Shown here: in pieces, positions 43,927-52,431 of the stretch
Position numbering within the stretch: the first letter of the stretch is position 1
Layout: every line of letters begins with the position of its first letter
Translations under genes and position numbers: made by a program
Assembly: GCA_964491395.1 (NCBI GenBank)
Contig: CAZBGI010000004.1
Span: 38,840 to 102,839, forward strand
DNA: 64,000 nucleotides
Reading direction: 5' to 3'
Source: SKVR01 sp964491395
Lineage (GTDB): Bacteria > Bacteroidota > Bacteroidia > Bacteroidales > UBA7960
The notes under the pieces: generated by a model
Told to the model about the DNA's origin: nothing
Seen by the model: only the letters and a program-made list of their open reading frames with translations
Databases searched by the model: none

Positions 43927-44454
43927 TTATTGTAATTCAACGAGTTCAACATCATATATAAGGGTTGCCCTTTGCGGAATCTTAACTCCATCTCCGGGTA
44001 CTCCATGAGCCAGATGAGGGGGAAGAATAAATTTGGCTTTATCTCCTTCATGCAACAGCAGAAACCCTTCCTCAAGTCCACTTTCCACGCCTCCCCGTCC
44101 TATTAGGAATTCTGCCATGCCATCTTCCCGGGATGAATAAACCAAATCACCGGTTATTAACCAGACTGAATAGTGAAAAACGGCTATTTGGTCTTTTTGT
44201 GCCTTTTCGCCGCTCCCTTCGTGGTAGATCATGTACCTGAGTCCGGAACCGGTTTCCTGCATTTCCCATCCATGCCGGCTGATGAAATCTCTGATTTCCT
44301 GATCTTCTGTATCTGTCAGTATAGCATTGGCACCGCGAAGTTGTTCGTGCAGGACAGCTTCGTCAGGCTTATCTTTCTCCTGCATGGATGACTGACATGA
44401 TGCTAGTGCGAAGAAGAAAAAAAGAATCAAAAATAAGGAGGTTATTCTGCTCAT
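43927..44454 (-). CDS. GldI-like FKBP-type isomerase lipoprotein
   Basis: A 175-residue lipoprotein (lipobox ALASC) with one FKBP domain (about 75-174) that lacks some aromatic active-site residues but keeps the fold and the IPxxLAHG segment (LPPHLAHG here). Size, lipidation and neighbour nrnA-like gene match GldI, the gliding/type IX secretion-associated isomerase of Bacteroidota; the window also has a T9SS cargo protease. I would not call it gldI with certainty, because FKBP lipoproteins are numerous. Confidence 0.75.
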   Translation of the reverse strand: MSRITSLFLILFFFFALASCQSSMQEKDKPDEAVLHEQLRGANAILTDTEDQEIRDFISRHGWEMQETGSGLRYMIYHEGSGEKAQKDQIAVFHYSVWLITGDLVYSSREDGMAEFLIGRGGVESGLEEGFLLLHEGDKAKFILPPHLAHGVPGDGVKIPQRATLIYDVELVELQ

Positions 44455-44537
44455 GGTTTTTTATTCGTGTGTTTTGTTTGTCCTTTGTGTAAGAAATAAT
44501 GTAATTTTGATTCTTTATCACATAGTAATTGGCTGTG

Positions 44538-44545
44538 CAAAGTTA
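44538..44545 (-). promoter_or_regulatory. Candidate -7 element for the FKBP run
   Basis: TAACTTTG on the minus strand, followed by CA as in many Bacteroidota promoters, overlapping the end of the nrnA-like gene and 84 bases before the GldI-like start. No well-placed TTG is seen upstream. Confidence 0.3.
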
Positions 44546-45589
44546 ATGATTATCCTTGATAACTCTTAAAGTACGAAAATCATCTTTGGATAAATTTGCA
44601 ATTAACTGTTCAAAATCCTTAATGGTTTTTTCAAGATTTTGTTGGGAATGACCTCCTGAGGCGTTTTTGTGGCCCCCTCCATTGAAATAGTCGCGTGCCA
44701 GAGTATTAACATTAATAGTACCCTCAGAACGAAAAGATATTTTAATTATATCTTTTTTCTCAATAAAAATGGCTCCAAGTTCAATTCCTTTAATACTCAA
44801 AGCATAGTTGACCACCCCTTCAGTATCTCCTTCCTGGTAGTTGAACCTTTTCAAATCTTCGCAGGAAAGATAAATAAAAGCGGTTTTACATGGAAGCATC
44901 ACCTTTAGATTGGAGCTCAGGCAATGGCCCAGCAAACGCAACCGATCTTCAGAATAGGTGTCATAAATTTTGCGGTGAATTTTTTCGCCATCTATACCCA
45001 GGGAAATTAAATGGGCTGTAATATGATAAGTTTTGGGATTATTGCAGGCATAACTAAAGGAACCTGTATCGGTGATAATACCAGTATAAAGACATTGAGC
45101 AATATGTTCATCCAGAAGATGCTCTTTACCCAATGCTACGATAAATTCATAAATAAGCTCTGCTGTTGACGATGCAGAAACGTGAGAAAAAACCACATCA
45201 AACTGATCATGTGGGTCGGGGTGATGATCGATAAGAATTTTGGTTGCTGAGGACTTCTTCAGGGCCTCTTGCAGCTGATCGGTCCTTGCCATATCATTAA
45301 AATCCAGGCAGAATATAATATCTGCATCAGCAAGTGCCCCGAGTGCTTTGTTTGGCTCCCGGGTAGCAATTATAATTTGCTGTGTTCCGGGCATCCAGCT
45401 GATAAAGGAGGGAAAAGAACCAGGTGAAACCACTGACACATGAGTAAAATTATCGTTTTTAAGAAAATGATACACTCCCATGGATGAACCAATAGCATCA
45501 CCATCAGGATTGACGTGACTTATGATCACTATTTTCTGTGATTTGTCTGAAAGGAGATTCTTAATTTGTTGTATAGCTGCTTTATCCAA
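44543..45589 (-). CDS. DHH-family phosphoesterase (NrnA-like)
   Basis: A 348-residue DHH/DHHA1 protein. The metal-binding motifs are in order: SHVNPDGDAIGS, LDFNDMA, DHHPDPHD and the DHHA1 glycine motif FNGGGHKNASGG near the end. Relatives are oligoribonuclease/pAp phosphatase enzymes that finish RNA decay and recycle pAp. It heads the minus-strand series with the FKBP genes and is divergent from ndk. Confidence 0.9.
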   Translation of the reverse strand: MDKAAIQQIKNLLSDKSQKIVIISHVNPDGDAIGSSMGVYHFLKNDNFTHVSVVSPGSFPSFISWMPGTQQIIIATREPNKALGALADADIIFCLDFNDMARTDQLQEALKKSSATKILIDHHPDPHDQFDVVFSHVSASSTAELIYEFIVALGKEHLLDEHIAQCLYTGIITDTGSFSYACNNPKTYHITAHLISLGIDGEKIHRKIYDTYSEDRLRLLGHCLSSNLKVMLPCKTAFIYLSCEDLKRFNYQEGDTEGVVNYALSIKGIELGAIFIEKKDIIKISFRSEGTINVNTLARDYFNGGGHKNASGGHSQQNLEKTIKDFEQLIANLSKDDFRTLRVIKDNH

Positions 45590-45666
45590 CTTTCAATATG
45601 TTAATAAACAAAAAAGAGATAATTGTGTTTCTATAGCATTCGGCTTTTGTTTGGCTGCTAAGGGCA

Positions 45667-45674
45667 CAAAGGTA
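45667..45674 (-). promoter_or_regulatory. Candidate -7 element for the nrnA-like gene
   Basis: TACCTTTG (minus strand) followed by TGC, a form common in Bacteroidota promoters, 78 bases upstream of the nrnA-like start. A TTG lies 26 bases upstream, further than usual. Confidence 0.3.
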
Positions 45675-45722
45675 AAAAAAACATGGCATTCATTATCCCT
45701 CAATGAAATTATACAAATTTGG

Positions 45723-45736
45723 GGTGTTGAAACACC
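45723..45736. repeat. 14-base hairpin-forming inverted repeat between nrnA-like and ndk
   Basis: GGTGTT-GA-AACACC, perfect 6-base arms around 2 bases, in the divergent spacer about 80 bases before ndk. Confidence 0.4.
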
Positions 45737-45815
45737 GGACTTATGTAAATTCAGGATTCTGACAGAATAAACGTTTTAACCCTTAATAAACTAACACTCA
45801 AAATTTTTTAATTGT

Positions 45816-46247
45816 ATGACACCTAGCATTACTTTGACAATGATTAAGCCTTACGCGGTACAGAATGGTTACACCGGCCCTATTCTGGCAAAAATTAATG
45901 AGGCAGGCTTCAGAATTATTGCCATGAAATACCTTCAGTTGACCCTTCAGCAGGCACAGAAGTTTTATAAAGTGCATGAAGGTCAGAAATTCTACCCACG
46001 ATTAACGGAGTTCATGTCTTCGGGCCCAATTGTAGCCGCTATACTTGAAAAAGAAAACGCTGTAAAGGATTACAGGAAACTCATCGGAGCCACCGACCCC
46101 CGGAAAGCCGAGGAAGGAACGCTTCGAAAGCTTTTTGGTGCCAGCATTGATAAAAATGCGGTACATGGTTCAGACTCTGATGAAAATGCTGTATTGGAAG
46201 CTGATTTCTTTTTCTCGGAACTGGAGAGATTTTATTTCAAGGATTAA
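45816..46247 (+). CDS. ndk: Ndk, nucleoside diphosphate kinase
   Basis: A 143-residue enzyme of usual length that moves the gamma-phosphate between nucleoside di- and triphosphates. The start LTMIKPYAV, the ATDP motif and the active-site His in NAVHGSDS are all present. Its last 11 bases overlap the 3' end of the convergent HTH gene, and no terminator separates them. Confidence 0.95.
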   Translation: MTPSITLTMIKPYAVQNGYTGPILAKINEAGFRIIAMKYLQLTLQQAQKFYKVHEGQKFYPRLTEFMSSGPIVAAILEKENAVKDYRKLIGATDPRKAEEGTLRKLFGASIDKNAVHGSDSDENAVLEADFFFSELERFYFKD

Positions 46248-46761
46248 GTTTGTTCTCAGCAGGCAAAAATTCCTCAAAAGTATTATCCTGGTAGAATGCA
46301 ATTAACCGAACTATTTTTCGGTTCATTGCATTTTCCTTTTGTGAGGGTTTATCTATTTCTTTATCAACATTTTTCAACAAATCAGCAGGCACAGATTCCT
46401 CGCTGAGGTTTTGATAATTCTCCTCATCCTTTCCCGAAGCCTTGGATAAAGGATTTTCAGCAGGGAAATCTTCTGTGTTGTCATCAGTTTTTGTATCAGC
46501 AGTCTCTTCTGCATCATTTGCTGTCTCCATTCCTGAAAATAAATCGACTTCTTTTCCAAATATACTTCCTTCTCCCTTTACCAGCCATTGAGTATTGATA
46601 GCAGGGTATTTGTCCAGTACCTTCTGAATAAATTCAAGACTGGGTTTGTTTCTTTCTGAAAGGATATGCGATATGGTTGATCGGGGCACCTCAAGCTGGT
46701 CAGCAAACTTTGCTGCAGTAAGGTTGTAGCGTTTTAATATCTCCTGTATGCGATTTACCAT
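46237..46761 (-). CDS. XRE-family HTH regulator with acidic C-terminal region
   Basis: A 174-residue protein: an N-terminal helix-turn-helix (about 5-60; LTAAKFADQLEVPRSTISHILSE then NTQWLVKGEGSIF), a long Glu/Asp-rich disordered linker, and a basic helical end (NRKIVRLIAFYQ). Single-copy in Bacteroidota genomes and of unknown target. Three TTAC-N4-GTAA-like inverted repeats lie at and upstream of its start, one over the ATG, so it probably represses itself. Its 3' end overlaps ndk by 11 bases. Confidence 0.8.
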   Translation of the reverse strand: MVNRIQEILKRYNLTAAKFADQLEVPRSTISHILSERNKPSLEFIQKVLDKYPAINTQWLVKGEGSIFGKEVDLFSGMETANDAEETADTKTDDNTEDFPAENPLSKASGKDEENYQNLSEESVPADLLKNVDKEIDKPSQKENAMNRKIVRLIAFYQDNTFEEFLPAENKLNP

Positions 46762-46858
46762 TGTAAATTATTGCTGTTAACATTAATGAATTTGCAAAAT
46801 GGATCATTGAATTGCAATTGTAAATTTAAGAAATTTTGCGTAGATTACAAATGTAAAA
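46753..46858. promoter_or_regulatory. Three inverted-repeat operators at the XRE regulator start
   Basis: Sites ATTTAC-CATT-GTAAAT (46753-46768, over the start codon), AATTGC-AATT-GTAAAT (46810-46825) and GATTAC-AAAT-GTAAAA (46843-46858). They share a TTAC-N4-GTAA core with the same 4-base spacer (second site has TTGC on one side). Repetition with the same geometry, next to an HTH gene, suggests binding sites of that protein. Confidence 0.5.
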
Positions 46859-46925
46859 CTGAAAATATTCAAGTATTTCATTAAATATGCTCGTTTAGTT
46901 GCTGTTTTTTTGATAATTAGCAATG

Positions 46926-47025
46926 NNNNNNNNNNNNNNNNNNNNNNNNNNNNNNNNNNNNNNNNNNNNNNNNNNNNNNNNNNNNNNNNNNNNNNNNNNN
47001 NNNNNNNNNNNNNNNNNNNNNNNNN
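46926..47025. other. Assembly gap of 100 N
   Basis: Exactly 100 N, the default size for a scaffold join of unknown length. Any reading frame through it is artificial, and a gene could be missing here. Confidence 0.98.
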
Positions 47026-47186
47026 GTTTGTTCTTTTTGCGAAATCCAGGCACTGTTTTTCCTTTTCTTATCATCCTACTCTATTGTATCTCTTTTCTAA
47101 GACTAAATAAAAAAACACCCTTCATTAAATCTATTATTATTTCAATACCATTACAACCCAAAAGCAAAGCCAGAAAAATTGTTTCA

Positions 47187-47384
47187 ATGGATGTTAAATC
47201 GTTTGTTCTTTTCCTCAATGAGAATCGAATAAATTGTAGCGATCTGTACCTATACAGGATAAATTTTGCTCACAGCGAGATACACTTATTGTTGAAACAG
47301 CATATCTGTCGGTACATCAGGCATAATATTCGTTATAAACCACAATATTTGGGTTTTATAAAAAACCATGGAAAGGAATCGTAA
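47187..47384 (+). CDS. Small protein of unknown function (65 residues)
   Basis: ATG at 47187, stop TAA at 47382-47384. The product starts MDVKSFVLFLNENR and is rich in Tyr, His, Ile and Arg; no domain is recognised. The frame is open further upstream toward the gap, so it may be the end of a longer, interrupted gene. Its stop overlaps the next ATG as TAATG, typical of coupled translation. Gene status is uncertain. Confidence 0.35.
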   Translation: MDVKSFVLFLNENRINCSDLYLYRINFAHSEIHLLLKQHICRYIRHNIRYKPQYLGFIKNHGKES

Positions 47385-47554
47385 TGGAATACATTTCAGA
47401 AAAGGACCAGATTGCCCGGATACTATTAAAATTACCTCACAGGAGAAAAGGTTGGAGAATAATTAATAAAATATACCCGTTGCAAAAAGAATGGAAAGGA
47501 AAAATATTGCCTGAAGAACTAAGCTATTGGATAATTGAACGATCTTGGGTTTAA
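47384..47554 (+). CDS. Small basic protein of unknown function (56 residues)
   Basis: ATG at 47384 shares bases with the stop of the preceding small frame (TAATG). The product (MEYISEKDQIARILLK ... WIIERSWV) is basic with several Trp, Lys and Arg, and looks like a folded small protein, but I recognise no family. The minus-strand subtilase ends at 47576, 22 bases on, so the two are convergent. Codon use is like the surroundings. Confidence 0.4.
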   Translation: MEYISEKDQIARILLKLPHRRKGWRIINKIYPLQKEWKGKILPEELSYWIIERSWV

Positions 47555-47575
47555 GAATTTAAGCGTAAAGCAACC

Positions 47576-49276
47576 TCATAACTTGACAGCTTTTACCATT
47601 TCTGAGCTGTTTGCAAAATTAACCCTGATCAGATACATACCCTGCGACAAACTGGCGATATCCCGGAAGGGTTTTATTTTGTTATAACCCGGGTATATCA
47701 TAATTTTACTTGTTTGCCATATTTTATGCCCACTACTATTAAACAATTCAATGGTTATCTTTTCTTGCTGATAAGCATAAAATTCGATGGAAGAGGTGGG
47801 TTGTAAAGGATTGGTTAAGAGCCTCAGCCGATTTGTGTCCATTAATTCTCTTTCGAGCATTGAAATGGCATGCGTAAAATTGGGGATGCCATATCCGTAT
47901 AAGGAGTCCGGATTAAGGAAATTATTGCTGCTTGAAATAATGGCTTGTTTTATATCCTCATTGGAGGCATCCGGAAACATTTCCCACAAGCAAGCAGCCA
48001 AACCGGAGATTATGGGAGCTGAAAAGGATGTTCCATTGGCATTGCCTGTTACACCCATAGTGTTTACAACGGCAACTCCTTGTCCCTGAGCCATGATTTG
48101 CGGACTTATCCTGCCATCGTATGTAGGCCCCACGGAGCTGAATGAAGCCCGTAAGCCTTCGCTATTGGTACCCCCAACAGCCAAAGAACCTGGTGCGTCG
48201 GCCGGAGATCCTATATACTGCCAACTTTGTGAACCATAGTTTCCGGCACTGTTAACAACCAGCATTCCCCTGCTAAAAGCCATATTTGCTGCTCTTGCTA
48301 CTACTGTGGTATTTCCGTCCATATCCTGGTAGGAATAATTCTGAGCGGGATTGTCAAAAATGGTGTACCCCAGGGAGGAGTTGATTATATCTACCCCTAC
48401 ACTATCTGCAAACTCTGCGCCTGCCAGCCAATTATATTCTTCCACCCTGAATTCTGAAGATGCATCTTCTGTACGAATCAGCCAATAAGAAGCCGCTGTT
48501 GCAACGCCGGAATACATCCCCGGGATTTTGGCTGCCATAACAGACAAAACAAAAGTTCCATGATTGTGACCAAGGTATAATTCTTTTTTGTTTCGTGAGA
48601 AATCATGGTAACCCAGTATCTGATTACCCTTCCATAGATTCTCAAACGCAGAAAGTGTATCTACACCTCTGAATCCTGCATCGATAACGGCTATGACGGT
48701 TCCATTACCCCAGTAACCTTGCTGGTGCAAACTTTGGCCGTTGACCATGTTTACCTGGCCCAGTGCTGTACCATAACCTGTATTTATATCTGAATCATAA
48801 GTGCCAGAATACGGAAATACCCTTTCATTAAAATATTGCATAGCAGCCTTTTCCGTTATCTGTTCTTGCTGTGTTCCTGACTTTTCATAAGAATCGTTGG
48901 CGGGTGATTTTGCAATTTCAGTCAATGTAACAAAATCTAATTGTGAGAGGATTGCAACAGGGTCAGTGGTTTCAGCGGTGAACATAGCACCATTAAACCA
49001 CTTACTGGTATAATGCAATTCCATTCCTGTTTCTTCCACCACCTTGTTTATATAAAAGTCAGAAACAGGAAGATCATAAAAGTCTATGGATATATTTTGG
49101 TTTTGCCTTCTTTGGATGGCTTTGGGAGAGAGAAATTCATGGGGACGAGAAAGTGAGTAAGTGCTATGATTTTTATCGGTGAATTCCACCCAGATCATCA
49201 CAGGCTCAGTAGCCATTAGTGTGCCGGACACCAACCAGACGGCAAAAGTTATAATTAAATGAAGGGTGTATCTCAT
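47576..49276 (-). CDS. Secreted subtilisin-like protease with T9SS sorting domain
   Basis: A 566-residue S8 family serine protease. Signal peptide (about 1-22), a prodomain to about 185, then the catalytic triad D199 (VIDAGF), H239 (NHGTFVLS) and S417 (NGTSFSAP) and the oxyanion Asn in NSAGNYG. Residues from about 480 form a type A C-terminal sorting domain (NPLQPTSSIEFYAY ... LSQGMYLIRV ... KAVKL), the export signal for the type IX secretion system. It is followed at a distance of 43 bases by a lipoprotein gene transcribed the same way, lying upstream. Confidence 0.92.
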   Translation of the reverse strand: MRYTLHLIITFAVWLVSGTLMATEPVMIWVEFTDKNHSTYSLSRPHEFLSPKAIQRRQNQNISIDFYDLPVSDFYINKVVEETGMELHYTSKWFNGAMFTAETTDPVAILSQLDFVTLTEIAKSPANDSYEKSGTQQEQITEKAAMQYFNERVFPYSGTYDSDINTGYGTALGQVNMVNGQSLHQQGYWGNGTVIAVIDAGFRGVDTLSAFENLWKGNQILGYHDFSRNKKELYLGHNHGTFVLSVMAAKIPGMYSGVATAASYWLIRTEDASSEFRVEEYNWLAGAEFADSVGVDIINSSLGYTIFDNPAQNYSYQDMDGNTTVVARAANMAFSRGMLVVNSAGNYGSQSWQYIGSPADAPGSLAVGGTNSEGLRASFSSVGPTYDGRISPQIMAQGQGVAVVNTMGVTGNANGTSFSAPIISGLAACLWEMFPDASNEDIKQAIISSSNNFLNPDSLYGYGIPNFTHAISMLERELMDTNRLRLLTNPLQPTSSIEFYAYQQEKITIELFNSSGHKIWQTSKIMIYPGYNKIKPFRDIASLSQGMYLIRVNFANSSEMVKAVKL

Positions 49277-49319
49277 AACCAGAATATTTTCCGGACAGCT
49301 AAATTTTCAGCAGGCATGC

Positions 49320-50057
49320 TCAGTCGAATTCATCAGCCTTGTTACTATTGTCAAAACCATATTCAATCAATTCATAAGTGTAATCGACTCCCCTGATGAT
49401 GGTACCGTCAATGTCTGTACTCAAATCCACATATTTTTTCATCACCATACCGATGTTGGGAGAATATATTTCATACTGAAATTCCTGACCAATTAAGGTA
49501 GAAAGATCTTTTTGTAAAACCCTGAGTGTAGAATCAAAGCTTAATGTGCCTATTTGCATCGGATCATGTAAGTGTGTTATTTCATAGTTTTGCGACGGCA
49601 GGGTATTGAATGCATTACCATCCCATTGCTTTCCTCTCTCCGGCACATCCGGGTTTATCCATAAAGGGAAGGACAATTTGACGTAAGTGGTGTTTTCTAT
49701 CGTTTTCAGTGCCATGGTGGAGGTGAGTTGAGAAGTCCATACATTTTTTACCTGCCATGGTTGTTCGTCATTCTCTCTGTAAAATCGCTCATGAAGCATT
49801 TTGTTTTCCTGTGCTAAATCTTCCCTGTACCGGACGTTCACTTCCTTCACCTGGTAGTGATAATGAAAAACTTCTTCCAGGAAATCATCATATACCGTGC
49901 TGTCAACCTGATAAATAAGCCATTTTCCTTCTGTATGTCCAAAATACTCATGTCCAACATAAACGGGCTCTCCCTCATTGGTTTCACAAGAGTTTACCAG
50001 AACTCCCACTATACAGAGAAACGGGAATAAAAGAATTGATTTTTTAAATTTAACCAT
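49320..50057 (-). CDS. Lipoprotein of unknown function
   Basis: A 245-residue lipoprotein (lipobox LVNSC, Cys24). The body is beta-rich with many Tyr, Trp and Glu (HYHYQVKEVNVRY, YVKLSFPLWINPDVPERGKQWDGNAF). No recognised domain. It lies 43 bases upstream of the subtilase gene on the same strand, so they could share a transcript; a surface-exposed partner of the protease is speculation. Confidence 0.65.
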   Translation of the reverse strand: MVKFKKSILLFPFLCIVGVLVNSCETNEGEPVYVGHEYFGHTEGKWLIYQVDSTVYDDFLEEVFHYHYQVKEVNVRYREDLAQENKMLHERFYRENDEQPWQVKNVWTSQLTSTMALKTIENTTYVKLSFPLWINPDVPERGKQWDGNAFNTLPSQNYEITHLHDPMQIGTLSFDSTLRVLQKDLSTLIGQEFQYEIYSPNIGMVMKKYVDLSTDIDGTIIRGVDYTYELIEYGFDNSNKADEFD

Positions 50058-50251
50058 ACAGATTTATGTATGTTATTTATTATCATCGTATATTTCCTGT
50101 AATTATTCCTTCAGCATTTATTGCCTTTTGGGCATTGTCCTCCGAAACAAAACGAATAAACCTATGTTGTTTTAGTGCGTTTGTTTTTAAAAATCTCAAC
50201 TTTTAATTTTGGAGTTTAAAGATACAGAAAATACTTAACGGATTGTTTTTT

Positions 50252-51040
50252 TCAAAATCCATCGGGAGAAAATGAATCATCATGCAGACTCGGGCCTGGT
50301 TTAAGAGGAATCGCTTCATCTTCTTCCATCTCTATAAGAATCTCTTCTTTTACAATCTGCCCTTCATTATCATAGGTGACTATTTTCTGCACCTCTCCCT
50401 TTTGTGTATAATAAACCCATTGCTTTATGTTATGATTTTTCCTGTATGTGCCAGTAAGTAAGGGTTCTCCTCCAACGTAAAACACCTTATAGGTGCCATT
50501 AAGCAAATCATTTTCATAATTGGCTTGTATATGAATATTGCCGTTGGGATAATATTTTTCATAAGGTCCTTGCTGGCGGCCATTGTGCCAGGTAATCATT
50601 TCTGCCTGTTTTCCATTGTCATAGAACGTTTTCCACACACCATGGTTTTCTCCCTCCTGGTAATAATTCTCCAGAATTAATACACCTGAATCGGTAAAAA
50701 ACCTCCAAAGTCCATCTTTTTCCTTGTTTAAAAAATAACCTTCTCCCAGTATTTCGTTGTTTCTGTGATAATAGGTAGCTTTTACTGCTTCTTCTCCTTC
50801 CTGATGAATCAGTTCTGCCCGCAGCTCTCCTTCGGGGTAATAATATTTGAATACTCCGGTGGGTTGATCATCTACAAAATTTCCTTCATATCTCACGCCT
50901 CCACTGGCGAAGTATCCTCGCCAAAGCCCCTGCCGTTGTCCTTCAGCATCTTTTTCGTTATAATCATGATCTTGCCCCTGCAGGGTTCCGGAGAAAGATA
51001 ACAAAAAAACAGTCCAGAAAATATACTTTAAAACGTGCAT
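50252..51040 (-). CDS. MORN-repeat secreted protein (YwqK-like)
   Basis: A 262-residue protein with a signal peptide (about 1-22) and about eight MORN-variant repeats of about 22 residues of the form G-x-W/Y-x-x-YY-x-x-G-x, each with Gly-Tyr/Phe-x-Asn pattern (GVFKYYYPEGELR, GVWKTFYDNGKQ, GPYEKYYPNGNI). Such repeats are common in Bacteroidota surface or periplasmic proteins; some are annotated as antitoxins of toxin YwqJ type, but no toxin gene is near. Function unknown. Confidence 0.75.
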   Translation of the reverse strand: MHVLKYIFWTVFLLSFSGTLQGQDHDYNEKDAEGQRQGLWRGYFASGGVRYEGNFVDDQPTGVFKYYYPEGELRAELIHQEGEEAVKATYYHRNNEILGEGYFLNKEKDGLWRFFTDSGVLILENYYQEGENHGVWKTFYDNGKQAEMITWHNGRQQGPYEKYYPNGNIHIQANYENDLLNGTYKVFYVGGEPLLTGTYRKNHNIKQWVYYTQKGEVQKIVTYDNEGQIVKEEILIEMEEDEAIPLKPGPSLHDDSFSPDGF

Positions 51041-51151
51041 AAAAATAATTTTAAACCTTGCAAAAATAAGAAATTGACTATAGAGATTAACGAGGGTTTC
51101 ACGGAATCATTGCAACTAAAATACAATATCAAAGATGCCAAACCATTTTGA

Positions 51152-51742
51152 TCAAGCTTCTGAGCGGTTCTCAAAAACAAAATCAGTGAATTCTTTCAAT
51201 CCGGGAAAAGCATAATCAATAAGAACATGATTTCGGGAAATAATCCCCTTATCTTCTCCAATGAATACCGTTACCATTTTCAATCTTTTTCCAAATTTCA
51301 TATCCGAAAGGGTATCGCCCACCATTACGGATTTTTTAAAATGAATGGAAGAGAAATCTTTTTTAGCCTGCAAGGCCATCCCTGGTGAGGGCTTGCGCTG
51401 AAAGCTATGTGTTTCTTTTAATGCAGGACAAAAATATACTTTATCTATGCGCCCTCCTTCGGCCTCAATTGCCTGAACCATTTTCTCGTGAATGGCATTC
51501 AAATCATCTTCCGTCATTAACCCCTTTCCTATACCTTGTTGATTGGTTACAACCACCATGGGACCAAACAGGGTTGCCAATCTGGCTATACTTTTTTCGG
51601 CTTCTTCACGAAAGATAAAATCATCAGGGGTCAATACATAAGCATCCATCTTACGTACATTGATAACTCCATCTCTGTCAAGAAAAAGGCTCCAGGATTT
51701 GTCTATTTTCAATGTTTGGGTCATGTAATCAGGATTAAGCAA
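51152..51742 (-). CDS. gmhB: GmhB-like D-glycero-D-manno-heptose-bisphosphate phosphatase
   Basis: A 196-residue HAD-IIIA phosphatase. Motif I is LFLDRDGVIN, motif II VVTNQQGIGKG, then VGDTLSDMKFG for the last acidic pair. The CPALKETHSFQRKPSPGM segment belongs to the zinc-loop region, but the full Cys/His set of the E. coli enzyme is incomplete here, so zinc may not be bound. Residues before Trp17 may be an over-long start (Met7 is an alternative). Next to gmhA, it suits ADP-heptose synthesis for LPS; the kinase/adenylyltransferase HldE is not in the window. Confidence 0.8.
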   Translation of the reverse strand: MLNPDYMTQTLKIDKSWSLFLDRDGVINVRKMDAYVLTPDDFIFREEAEKSIARLATLFGPMVVVTNQQGIGKGLMTEDDLNAIHEKMVQAIEAEGGRIDKVYFCPALKETHSFQRKPSPGMALQAKKDFSSIHFKKSVMVGDTLSDMKFGKRLKMVTVFIGEDKGIISRNHVLIDYAFPGLKEFTDFVFENRSEA

Positions 51743-51830
51743 ATGTATGATGGATTCAGACAGGTGGGGAATTTATATTTTCAGGGCTACCCTTTTCACC
51801 GGATAGATTTTGAACTGAAACAAATGGTCT

Positions 51831-52412
51831 TTACTTTTTAGAGAAGAGCGTTTTTTCAACATGTTCGCATAAAATGTGCCCCAATAAAATATGAGATTCC
51901 TGTATGCGTGGAGTATCGGTAGAAGGTACGTTGAGAAGCAGGTGACACAAATTTTTCATTTTCCCGCCATCGGCACCGGTAAAACCTATCACTTCCATTC
52001 CCAGCTCGTTGGCTTTTTGGATGGCGAAATTGATGTTTTCTGAATTACCCGAGGTTGATAAAGCAACCAAAATATCGTTTTTCTTGCCTAAGGCCTCTAC
52101 CATGCGGGAAAAAACGTGTTGATATCCGTAATCGTTGGCCACGGCAGTAACAAACGAGGAATTGACATGAAGTGCTTCGGCTTGTAATGGAGGGCGATCA
52201 AAATAAAAGCGACCCGATAGCTCTGCTGCCAGATGTTGTGCATCAGCTGCACTTCCTCCATTGCCACAAAACAACACTTTTCCTCCATTACGAAAACAGG
52301 CGGTTATTTTTTCTATGACCAGTTCCAGGTTGTGCAAGAGTTGAGGGTCTTTTAATACCATCTCTTTTACACCGATAGAGTCTCTTATAGATTGTTGAAT
52401 ATCTTCTAGCAT
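51831..52412 (-). CDS. gmhA: GmhA, sedoheptulose-7-phosphate isomerase
   Basis: A 193-residue SIS-domain isomerase for the first step of ADP-heptose synthesis. The family motifs CGNGGSAADAQHLAAELSGRF and ALSTSGNSENI are complete. It starts 19 bases after the glycosyltransferase upstream and sits 88 bases before gmhB, all on the minus strand, giving a small envelope-polysaccharide set. Confidence 0.92.
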   Translation of the reverse strand: MLEDIQQSIRDSIGVKEMVLKDPQLLHNLELVIEKITACFRNGGKVLFCGNGGSAADAQHLAAELSGRFYFDRPPLQAEALHVNSSFVTAVANDYGYQHVFSRMVEALGKKNDILVALSTSGNSENINFAIQKANELGMEVIGFTGADGGKMKNLCHLLLNVPSTDTPRIQESHILLGHILCEHVEKTLFSKK

Positions 52413-52431
52413 AATGATTGGATGACTTTGG

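Noticed and set aside
46910..47384. Open frames running through the N block
   Set aside because: Translations across N are artificial; only the part after the gap was considered.
50252..51040. Antitoxin of a toxin-antitoxin pair
   Set aside because: The MORN repeats give database names of this kind, but there is no toxin gene nearby and the protein has a signal peptide.
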